This document shows positions 12,101 to 21,149 of a stretch of 64,000 bases of DNA, one piece after another. The notes under the pieces are model-generated. The model made no database searches. It was not told where the DNA came from and was given only the letters and a program-made list of their open reading frames with translations. The stretch lies in the NCBI GenBank assembly GCA_036936605.1, contig JAUPFV010000001.1, positions 168,354,643-168,418,642 of the forward strand. The letters are read 5' to 3'. Within the stretch, counting starts at the first letter, position 1. Each line of letters starts with the position of its first letter. This stretch comes from Limnanthes douglasii subsp. nivea. Lineage: Eukaryota > Streptophyta > Magnoliopsida > Brassicales > Limnanthaceae. Position numbers and translations under genes: made by a program.

Positions 12101-13105
12101 CCTTTTCCAATCACAGAAATAATAGAATTGTTACCGAGTTTTACTGATAATTTAAAACTCTTCATCAAGCTTTGAAAACCATGATTTGTCTCCTGTCATG
12201 TGGTTGGAAGAACCTGAATCAAGATACCACACAAATTTTCTTTCTTTTGGAACTAGTGTGTACGCCATTAACAAAACATCACCTTCCTCTTCTCCAATCT
12301 CTGCATAGTTCTCCTTCTCTTCCATAGGAAATTCGTATGAAAAATGTCCAAGTCTGGGACAACGAAGGAATTCCACTGTTTCCTTGTTAGATCCACCTCT
12401 TCCTCTTCCTCGACCAAATTGTCTTCCTCTACCTCTTCCATTTCGATACTCGTATGAGACTTTGAGTACCTGCTCTTCTTCTACTATTTTTGGCTTTCTC
12501 ATTTTCTGCTCATGAACAAATAATGAGCTTTGCAAGGTATCGACTGATAAACTGTCAATATCTTTCGATTCTTCAATTGAACACACAATGTAATTGAAGT
12601 TTTAAGTCAGAGTTCGCAAGATCTTTTCCACAATTTTGACATCTTGTATATCATCTCTACAGTTTCTCATTTCGTTTGCTACCACCATCATCCTTGTGAA
12701 GTAATCAGAGATGGATTCTCCATTTTTCATCTCAAGCAATTCAAATGTTCTCCTCAAGGTTTGTAACTGCGCACGCTTCACTCTTGCATTTCTGTGATAT
12801 TTGGTCTTCATAGAATCCTACAACTGGTTTGACGTCTCTTTCAAAGTTATTGTCTTAAGAATTGATTTGTCAATCACATTGAACAAATAATTCTTTGCCT
12901 TCAAATCCTTTAACCTTGCATCGGCAAGGATCTTCTTCTCTGCTTCGGTCAATCCTTCTTTGTTAATTGGTTCAACAATTCCATCTTCCACAACATCAAA
13001 ATACTCCTTTGACCGAAGAAGATTTTCCATAAGGAGACTCCAATGGTCATAATCTCCATCAAATTTTGGTATACAAGGTTGCCCAAAATTACTCGATTCT
13101 CCCAT
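9155..13105 (-). pseudogene. Copia gag-pol polyprotein, broken
   Basis: The likely start is MGESSNFGQPCIPKFDG at 13105. Gag follows, with an in-frame TAG at 12818-12820 at the Trp of the QLW-DSMKTKY motif and a TAA near 12602. The zinc knuckle (about 12340-12385) keeps GH and one Cys, but two Cys positions are Phe. Protease has WYLDSGSSNHMTG. A 1-nt frameshift lies at 12152-12168. Integrase has LWHRRYGH, HSDICGP and RTDRGGEF, but the DDE glutamate in the usual QQNG-V-ERKNR is Lys (QQNRIVKRKNR), and one zinc Cys (C-x2-C) is Tyr. A TAG at 11233-11235 replaces another Trp. Reverse transcriptase has YIDD (10719-9688), then a frameshift, then RNase H (YTDSDYAGD, STTEAEF, CDNNS). It is inactive. 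Confidence 0.92.
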
Positions 13106-13143
13106 CTTCTCAATGTGTTTGCTCTTTTTCTCTTTTAATTTAA

Positions 13144-13155
13144 TGGCTCTGATAC
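13144..13155 (-). promoter_or_regulatory. Copia primer binding site (initiator Met-tRNA)
   Basis: The minus strand reads GTATCAGAGCCA right after the 5' LTR. It matches the 3' end of plant initiator Met-tRNA (TGGTATCAGAGC) apart from the first bases. Confidence 0.85.
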
Positions 13156-13455
13156 TAGATTTGTTGATTTCAGATGAATAAATCTCAGACAAAAGCTATG
13201 AAAAACTTCGATAATTTTATTAGGTAATAGAAATGACTATTAAATAGTCAAAGATTGAGTAGACAAAATGAAAAGACACCTAAGAACACAAACTGAAAGG
13301 ACAATATAAAAAAAACAGAAACACACTTAAAGGACACAAACTTGAAGTCGAGTGTAACTCCTACCTTGACCAAATATAGCATTAAATTCCTAACACTTAT
13401 TAAATACCTCTGGTGGTAGATGCATCTGCGCTGTGTCCTTTGCTAGTAGATGCAT
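13156..13455 (-). repeat. Copia 5' LTR, outer end truncated
   Basis: It aligns to 8788-9080 with about ten substitutions, then stops after ctagtagatgca. The last 45 bp or so present in the other LTR (through cctaaca) are replaced by unrelated sequence. It faces away from the BTB gene, whose ATG is 480 bp to the right. Confidence 0.85.
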
Positions 13456-13934
13456 AAAGATTCTAGATGCGAAACGAGCCCACGATAGATGAGAAACGTG
13501 TCTAAAATATATATTTAAAAAAAAATCAAAACAAATTAGGAGTGATACTATTTTTGTTCCTTAAAAAAACAAGATCGATGATATTTATGGTTTTTGTTTA
13601 GTTACGGTTTAAAAGAAACCAACTTTTAAAATTTAAATAAAAAAATAAAAAAATATTTACATTCGTTGTTGTTTGCTTGATTTTAAATCTTTAAATCTTT
13701 TTATGCCTTAATTGACTCGTTCTAAATACTCTTTTATTAAAAAAAGAAGTAATTCAATATAATTAAAATACAAGATTGTAGAAAAATTATAAAATAAATA
13801 AATGAAAACTTCCTTAACGACCTCGACAGTCGACCATCCCTCAGCAAAACCCTAACTTAAGTTCATAAATTGCTCCACTTCTCTGGCTACCGACCAAGCT
13901 CTGCTCGAGAAAGAGACAGAGGGAGCGAGAGAAA
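13456..13934 (+). promoter_or_regulatory. Upstream region and 5' UTR of the BTB gene
   Basis: This 479-bp stretch lies between the truncated Copia LTR and the BTB start codon. The last 130 bp are less AT-rich and contain the plant 5'-leader word aaaccctaac at about 13846 and a GA-rich run (gagaaagagacagagggagcgagagaaa) just before the ATG. I see no convincing TATA box; aaaataaataaatg near 13790 is the only AT-rich candidate. Any promoter must lie within this short interval or in the LTR. Confidence 0.5.
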
Positions 13935-15944
13935 ATGAGTGATACACGGGTTGAGACTATCTCGAGGTTAGTGCGATGGAAGTTAGACAGCTCTGATCTT
14001 TGGTCTGCCAAGAAATCTAACCTCTTCAAAATCGGAATCTGGAACTGGTAATAACAATCTCTCTTACGAAGTACGAAGAGAATACTACTTCTGAATTTTT
14101 ATTAAAAAAAACGATATATCATATTATAGGTATTTGTTAGTAGAGAAGAATGGTTTTCTATCAATTCGATTATTCCCAGAGACATCTAGCTTACTTAAAG
14201 ACCAGTCTCCTCTTGCTACTTTTGTCATTGGAGTCTCCAACGCCGGCGGCGTCAATCGCAGGACTTACGTTTCACGCGGTTCGTGATATACTATAATTTT
14301 TTTTATAGTGTTTATTACTTAAACATGATAAATCTAATGACGATTCCAACCATTAAGCTTGTTTAATGCTTGTTGATGCAGCTGAATTGACTACTTACTT
14401 AATTGGTATATGATTAATTTAAATGATGTAGTTAACCAAAGAATCATCCGTTCACCAAAAGATTTCGTGTGGCCCGTGGACCAAATTTTTCAGGGTCGAT
14501 TTACCATTGAGGTTGAGTTTATGGATTTGAAAATTTGCGACATTAATGTGAGTCTCTCACTATCTATCTATATATATATATATTAAAATCTGTTTATTGG
14601 ATCATTATATCATTATATCATCAACATCTGATTAAACTTTCATGTACTAAAGAATGTTTAATTTCTGATTAAACTTTCATGAACCAATAGTTATAAAAAA
14701 ACACATATTGACTTGTACTCGATTTCGGTTGAGCTTCTGTATATGTTGAACGGAGCACCCTGCTATCCGGATGCAGCTCATTAAGATGATAAGCTTTACG
14801 AAGTGCGTAGATCTAATCTACTGGCGTGGATAGGGCTGTTATCGAGCAAACACCTAAATGCTCCAGGTCGAACCTCAAAAAGAAGGCCTAGAGTTTGAAT
14901 ATTGGTTCACTGCTCGCCTCATATATCAAACTCTTTATTTGGGCAAAAAAAGAATGGTCTTAAGATATTATATAACCATTCATTTTAGATGGATTGTTTG
15001 AAATTGCAAATTATATGTTTGAACCTGCAAAATTAATTACTCTAAACAAATGGTATAGATATGAAATAATATATTTTTCATATATATTATATTTATTTTT
15101 CGGAGCGTCTCTCGTGAGCCTGAATCAGTAGCCTGAATCAATCTCAAGCTTGGTTCCAAGTGTCAGGCTCGAAGCTTGGCTGGAGCTAATATTGTTCGAG
15201 CCCAAGCCAAGCGAATTTTAAGCCGAGCTATATAGCTTGTCCATTAATACAACATTACTTAGTCTAGTCAATTTTGCATTATTAGCCCTAGACTCTCTTG
15301 TATTGCTCTTGTTATACTTTGCTTCTCACAAATCTTGGGAATCTTAGGGTAAGGAACTTACATCCGAAAGGCCGATGAGGCACTCCATATCAACTCAACA
15401 CACGCTTCGATGCCTAGCTCGCATGCTTGAGGAAGGCATCCATGCAGACGTCACTATACACACAGCTGAGGGCACACTCAAAGCTCACAAAGCAATATTA
15501 TCCGCAACATCCCCTGTCTTCGAAAGTATGTTCCATCATGACCTCAAAGAAAAAGAATCTTCTACGATCCACATTGATGACATGTGTCAGGAATCTTGCA
15601 CCGCATTCCTCTGTTACTTGTACGGAACCATACCACAAACAGATTTCTGGAAACATCGCGTGACGCTTCTGAGTGCTGCAGACAAATATTGTATAACTGA
15701 CTTGAAAGATGCTTGCGAAGAAAGTCTAATGGAAGATATAAACTCCGAAAACGTACTTTCGAGAATACAAGAGGCGTGGCTTTATCAGTTACACAAGTTG
15801 AAGAAAGAATGCTTCACTTACTTGTTTGATTTCGGGAAGATTCATGATGTTAAAGATGAAATTAATAACTTTTTTATGAAAGCCGACAGAGAATTAATGG
15901 TTGAAATAGTTCAAAAACTTCTGACTGTTTGGAAGCATCTATAG
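13935..15944 (+). CDS. BTB/POZ domain protein, At1g21780-like, intact, four exons
   Basis: Exons: 13935-14047, 14130-14278, 14432-14547 and 15348-15944. All introns are GT-AG. Phases close exactly (113+149+116+597 = 975 nt, 324 residues plus TAG) with no internal stop. The N-terminal 125 residues (MSDTRVETISRLVRWKLD, then NGFLSIRLFPE, then GRFTIEVEFMDLKIC) match the conserved front of Arabidopsis At1g21780. The BTB fold covers about residues 143-240 (ADVTIHTAEGTLKAHKAIL, FHHDLKEKESSTIHIDDM, LCYLYG), followed by a BACK-like helical tail. Length agrees with the 326-residue Arabidopsis protein as I recall it. Family role: substrate adaptor for a CUL3 ubiquitin ligase; the Arabidopsis protein was reported to bind CUL3A. 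The substrate is unknown. It is the only intact host gene here. Taking the ATG at 15375 as the start would lose the conserved first half. Confidence 0.93.
14548..15347 (+). other. BTB gene intron 3 (800 bp) with unidentified insert-like blocks
   Basis: This intron is far longer than introns 1 and 2 (82 and 153 bp). It holds two blocks less AT-rich than the rest: about 14725-14930 (cggagcaccctgctatccgg) and 15100-15240 (repeats of agcctgaatca and of gcttgg/gctcgaagcttggct). They look like short transposon fragments, but I cannot assign a family. Confidence 0.5.
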
Positions 15945-16010
15945 CATGCGGGAAACGAGTACTAAGCACCTGGTTGGTATAGTATGCTGTTGTTGAGGTG
16001 GTTGAAATTT

Positions 16011-16016
16011 AATAAA
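16011..16016 (+). terminator. Likely polyadenylation signal of the BTB gene
   Basis: AATAAA lies 67 nt after the stop codon, followed by a TA-rich stretch. Position and sequence fit a plant near-upstream element. Confidence 0.55.
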
Positions 16017-16026
16017 CTTATAGTAA

Positions 16027-16048
16027 TATATATATATATATAGTTTAG

Positions 16049-16086
<38 letters not shown>
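16027..16086. repeat. (TA)n microsatellite
   Basis: TA dinucleotide runs at 16027-16041 and 16050-16086, separated by gtttagt. A shorter run is near 16370-16390. The following stretch to 16620 is AT-rich and has nothing else I can recognise. Confidence 0.9.
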
Positions 16087-16089
<3 letters not shown>

Positions 16090-16619
16090 TATTGAGAAAC
16101 TTTTTTTTTCTTTAGTGGTGTCGCATAGAATACTGATATAAGTGATCTTTGGTTGAAATATTTTTAATAATTTTATTTTCGCCGAATTGTTTTTAATATC
16201 ATTTAGAAAAAAGAGAAGATTGTTTATTTATTTTTTTTGAAAAAAAAATCCTATAAGACGAAAACCCAATATTAAGGTTTTAGAGTAATAAAATAACTAT
16301 TAAAGCGTTTGAGTTTTGAATTGTTTTGAAATTTTTTATTGTGTTATACGAAGAATATGCATTCATAATATTATATATATATATATATATTAAGAATGTG
16401 CATTCATAATTATGTAAGGATCATGAATAAAAATTTATTTACCAGTTGATATGTAATCATATCAATTTTTTTGAAATTTTTTGTGAAATAATAGAGTCAA
16501 TATCGTGTATTTAGAATCTAATTAAAACTACATAAATACAACTGCTCCAAAATGTTTTCTTGTCATACTCGAGTTTTATTTTAAATAATTTTGTGACAAT
16601 ATCTAGTGTGTCTTTAGTT

Positions 16620-16878
16620 TTATAACCTCGTTTTATGGAGAGTTATTTTACAATTTTCTGGCCATTTTGTGTTACAAGTAACACGTGATGAGCAAATTAT
16701 GGTTGCCCAAATATCGGCAAATTATCATTGTGTCATGATAATTATTTATCATATACCTAATACTTTTAATGTCGGAAGCCGATAAAGTTATATGTTTTCC
16801 AATATTAGCATATGTTTCAATTTCTGATATTACATTGTGTGCGATAGCTTGGATATGTGACCTAACTGCTTTTGCCAT
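16620..16878 (-). pseudogene. Helitron helicase-like N-terminal domain fragment
   Basis: The minus-strand translation contains IGKHITL, IRYMINNYHDTMIICRYLG and NHNLLIT, which match the conserved Helitron_like_N stretch (G-K-R-I-L..., RYM-NYQDAMAICR...GYPDLFITFTC). A 1-nt frameshift near 16685 moves the next conserved piece, TCNTKWPE, into another frame. Only about 85 codons remain, with no HUH nuclease and no helicase. It abuts the downstream side of a Copia gag fragment. Confidence 0.65.
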
Positions 16879-16889
16879 AGTTTACATGA

Positions 16890-18120
16890 TCTTTCAGAGT
16901 TAGTAATTCTATTTGGTATACGTTATGCAATCATGATAATATAACGATTATTATCAAACTATCATTCCTAACAATCACATTATTTAAAGAATGTGTAAAA
17001 TCGTTGTTTCCAATAAGATAAGAATATCCAAACAAGTTTAAAACTCGAAAGGAAATCAAATTCCTCTAAAAGTTGGTAACAAAAATTATACTCCCCGAAA
17101 ATAAAATATGTCCAGTGGTAAGTTCTAAAGATAAATCTTAAACAGTCAAAACATGGCAAGCGCTCCCGTCAGTCGTGAAAATGGATCTTTTATCCTCACT
17201 TAGCATCATGTTCTTTGACACACATGAGTTATTGAAGCCGAATCAACCCACCAAGTATTCTTTTTCATAGAATTAATATTAATTTCTGAAACAACCAAAA
17301 ATGTGAGAATACTCTCGTTTAACATTAAGCCCGACGTTTCTCACAATCCTTATTCATATGTTTTTTTTCTTTGCAGAAAAATCATCAACCAACAGTCGAT
17401 TCCTCAAGATTTTTCTTCTTTCCCGGACGTTGACTTGGTCATTTTCCATTTGTCTTCCACTTAGTCCCCGCACCCTTTGAATATACTATTACATGAGCCT
17501 CAAACATTGTCACTTTAAGTCTCTCATCTTCACGTGGAACGTGGGAAATCAACTAATTGATATTCCACCTTTAGATACAGTTATAAATTGATTATAAATA
17601 CTTAAATCGTTTAGCCAATTAATAAAATATGAATCTTATAACAAATTCCTTAGGAAGGTCTACCCATATTGATTTTATTTTTTTGGAAACTTGCATATAT
17701 TCTAAGAATATGCTCATGGATTTTACCTCTCCAATGTACTTCTTGGTAGAGAGCTTGTTTATAGGACGATGCATATATATTATTTCATTCTTAACAAAGG
17801 CTTTCTCGACCTCTAGGAGAAACACCGCGCGAGTGGTAAAATCCTTCGGGGAAACCCCACAAAGTGCTATTGGTATGCCTTGTAACATAAGACCCATGCA
17901 ACTTATTTGAGTTTTCCCATCTCTCATGTTCATTACTTTTCTTCGGTGTGTTTTCCCTACTAAGGCCAGAGGGTTTGGGGTGAGTTATAGCATAGTCATA
18001 ATCATGCACAAACAAATATAACAGTGTGTCATCTTTCCATATGGTAAACTTCGAATAATCTATCAAGGATGGGCAGTTCCCCAAAAGATTGTAACCCATG
18101 TGCACTAAAAATTGAACAAA
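16890..18120 (-). pseudogene. Second Copia element: gag and protease fragment
   Basis: The minus strand runs from a UBN2-like gag (DYAITHPKPSGLS at about 17975, WENSNKL, then CGVSPKDFTTRAVFLLEVE and FVKNEI at 17770-17860) to a zinc-knuckle remnant (FFCKEKKHMNKDC, about 17355-17400). It then reaches protease WWVDSASITHVC (about 17215-17250) and the start of the gag pre-integrase region (LFGYSYLIGNNDF, about 17020). The protease DSG is DSA. Frames change several times. Integrase and RT are absent: the sequence stops about where the Helitron fragment begins. It is a different Copia lineage from the element at 8788-13455. Confidence 0.75.
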
Positions 18121-18299
18121 CAACACACATGTCACATTTATATTCATTATATATAACTTAAAATAACATTTATGGACATGGCAGATACATTTAAGTATAA
18201 GATATTTTGATAATAGATACCAGATGACAAATCATAATAACATGCATTTTATGAATTTGTGAAAAATAACATGATAATTTCACTCTTCGGTTACTAGTG

Positions 18300-20393
18300 A
18301 TGGAAGAGAATCCACTCTCTTGTGGAGAAAAAGAACTTGTTATCTACCCCGAGATTTTAAACCGAGGATTTCGGTTTCCGTTGGACCTAGTCGTGGTAGA
18401 TTACTTCAAGATAATTGATCTGAGTCCAACACAAACAAGTGTGAACTTGTGGTTTACACTGCTATCAAGTATAATGACATCAAGACTTTCCCATATACCT
18501 TTTCAAATAGAACAATTCATTGCAGGGACTAGTATCTCAAAGAATCATGTTCTTCTATTCTACTACCTTAGGCGTGGAAACTCCTAAAAGCTCATTGACG
18601 ATCTCCTCGAGGTTAATAAACCATATAAATAAAATTTATGGTGCTTATGAGAATGGAGAAGAGATTTCTACCGAGAATATCTCGAGGTTAAACCTCAAAT
18701 GGAAGAGCACCAATAAGTAACATAACAATTTTTATTCCACATGTAATTTTACTAAAAATATTTTAATCTCTTATTGTTCCTCGTAGAAAGTTTGAGGTAG
18801 TACAAGATCCACAAGGTTGCTGCCAAAGGCACATTTACCAAACTAACCGCATGGGCAGAAAGAGAGTGTTGCAATTAATTTTACAAGGCATTGTGCCTCT
18901 GAACTTTGTCTTGATCCATCTGTGGAAGATCTCCTTGGACTCTATCGTTCATGTTGATAAATTTATGGAACCTCATAATGTAGAAGACATTGTGAAAAGA
19001 CTAGTTGTTTTTTACGCACGCGTCATACTGTCTGTTCGGAATAAGGAAAAAAGTCATTTACCTCTAAATAAGAAAAAAACGAAATCTCCAACTTGCTCCT
19101 CAAAATAACCAAAGTAAAAAAACCCTCAACGGATACGTAAAAGAAAAGCTAATGAAGCTAACCCTCCCAATACCGAAGAAGTACCAACTGAGTCTTCAAA
19201 GAAGAGAAATCATGGTACTGTTTCTAAGAAGAAGAATAAGAGATCCCCAAAATCTCCCACCAAAAATTGTGACAAAAAATATGATTGATGTGTCTTCTCT
19301 CACTCTGGCCCCCATTTCCGAGAAATTTGAAAAAGGAAATGAAGTTATTGAAAATGAAAACTAAGAAAAAGAAAATGTGGTTGTCGAGGAAGATTACTAC
19401 GAGCTGTACAGAGACATGGATCCTCAAATTCAAGAAATTCAAAATTACATCACTATAATTGGAAATCATATCACAAAAGATCTTACGGATAATGGTTTAA
19501 CAGTGGTTGTCCATCAATTTGACCTACCTCAAAATCAAAGCGCACCTGCATTTCGGGTCTATTCCTCAACTACCCATACTCTATATGAAAACTTTCCTCC
19601 GCATCCTGCACGTGAGCCCTCTTAAGAAGTGTTAAGTTTTCTTATACCTTTCTTAGGCCTTGAAAAGTATTTCCAACCAACTATGCGATGAATTCATGTC
19701 TGCTCAAAAGCAACTGGAGAACCTTGTAAATTATGTAATTTGACAGAAAAACTAATACGTTCATAATAAAAAATGGTCAGATATGTAATCCAATTTCATC
19801 TAGCAATTTCAAATCTTTCAGGCTGATAGGTCGAAATTCCACAACATATCATCAAATAAAAGACGTATGGTCTTGATTCATAACAAAGAAATGGAAGAAA
19901 AAAGGGTCAAAACATCAGGCTGAATTGAAAAATCTCAAGTTAAAATACCAGACTGAGTTAAACAAAGAGAATTCGAAGCAAGCTGATTTGAAGAAACTTT
20001 ATGAGGAAAATGAATATAGGAGGATGAAAGCCCTTTAATTTGTTGGAGCCATAGAAGGTCAAAGTAATGGTAGAAAAAACTAATGTCATTAAAGATGCTA
20101 AATATGTTGGTGCAAAGGACTGTCTTGATGCCATGAAAAATTCTGAAGCATAAGCTAATATCTCAATGATTATTGATTTCTATTCTAGCTTTTTAAGGGA
20201 AAATCTGGCAGATTTCTGGCATTTGGTTCAAGTGAACCGACATCCTAAAGAATATTTTGTTACGATCCTAAACGAATAAGAAGAATCTGAATCCGAGGAC
20301 GATGAAAATAGAAAATTAAATTCTTCAAGTCAAGAAGAAGAATCTTCGGAAGGAAGCTCGGATAATGCCACTAATAATGGCCATGACAAATAG
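18300..20393 (+). pseudogene. Extra ORF of the first Tat-like element ('putative gypsy type transposon' family), antisense to pol
   Basis: ATG at 18300. The N-terminal part (YPEILNRGFRFPLDLVVVDY, then LSPTQTSVNLWF) resembles the Transposase_28 / 'putative gypsy type transposon' family seen as an accessory protein in plant Ty3/Gypsy elements. A Lys-rich segment follows (about 19060-19260), then YYELYRDMDPQIQEIQ (19395-19445), a long Glu/Lys coiled-coil-like stretch (about 19690-20070) and an acidic end (EESESEDDENRK, then EEESSEGSSDN) before TAG at 20391. Several stops and frame changes break it. The pol of the same element lies to the right on the other strand. The function of this protein family is unknown. 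A homologous stretch recurs at 52440-52860. Confidence 0.6.
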
Positions 20394-20599
20394 AAAAACT
20401 TAGATTCATGGTATTTTGTTTGTTATATGTCTACTGTTTGTTTGTTGTCGTATAACCCTCGAAATTGTATTCTTCCTTTGTTTTATTTAGCAAGTGATTG
20501 TAATTGTGTGTGTTAGACACTCACCATTTTTTGTTAAATAATGCAAAGTATTACTTTTCCTCTTTTCATCATTTTTAATAAAAAATCATTAAGCCTCCA

Positions 20600-21010
20600 T
20601 ATGAGCAATGCTTTAATAAACGTTAGCGCCTCAAATTATATCACCACTCAAATTAACAGTTCGAAAAATGTTTTTCATAAACGTTAACACCTCGAATTAT
20701 ATCATCACACAAACTAATACTTCGAACAATGCTTTTAATGGACTTTAGAACTTTGAATTACATCACCACAGATTAATACTTCGAACAATGATTTTAATGA
20801 ATGTTGGCACTTCGAATTATATCATCACAAATTAATATTTCGAACCATGCTTTTAATGAACGTTAGTACTTCAAATTATATCACCACAAATTAATATTTC
20901 AAGCCATACTTTTAATGAACGTTAGCACTTCGAATTATACCACCACAAATTAATAATTCAAATAATGCCTTTCACATTGTTGGCACCTCAAATTTTATCT
21001 TTGCAAATTA
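20600..21010. repeat. Tandem repeat of 59-61 bp, about 6.5 units
   Basis: Units share the order CGTTAGCACTTCGAATTATA, TCACCACAAATTAATA, TTTCGAACAATGCTTTTAAT. Unit starts fall at about 20621, 20682, 20743, 20802, 20861 and 20920, with a partial last unit. They are roughly 80 percent alike. The array lies exactly between the antisense ORF and the end of the Tat-like pol. From 21010 to 21150 I see nothing further. Confidence 0.88.
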
Positions 21011-21149
21011 CCCCAAATATGATCTCTCCTTGTGTAATTTCCAAAATAATAAGTTTATCATCACTTAAGAAAACATTGGTCTATCTAAATAAAATGTATT
21101 CATAACTCCAGATATATATGTGGCACCTCATTAAAACTTTCCCGAGCCA

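Larger units (their letters stand above)
8788..13455 (-). mobile_element. Copia-type LTR retrotransposon, minus strand
   Basis: Two direct LTRs (8788-9125 and 13156-13455) enclose one decayed gag-pol gene in the order gag, protease, integrase, reverse transcriptase, RNase H, which is the Copia order. A primer binding site matching plant initiator Met-tRNA abuts the right LTR, and a purine tract abuts the left LTR. The overlapping LTR stretch of about 300 bp shows about ten substitutions and one 1-bp indel, roughly 3.5 percent. The right LTR lacks about 45 bp at its outer edge, so no target duplication can be read. The pol sequence resembles the Tork/Tnt1 group; this is tentative. Confidence 0.92.

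Noticed and set aside
15375..15944. A separate 189-residue BTB gene starting at ATG 15375
   Set aside because: Upstream exons join to it in phase and match the conserved N-terminus of the At1g21780 family; the ATG is internal to exon 4.
16020..16090. Possible regulatory element downstream of the BTB gene
   Set aside because: Simple TA microsatellite.
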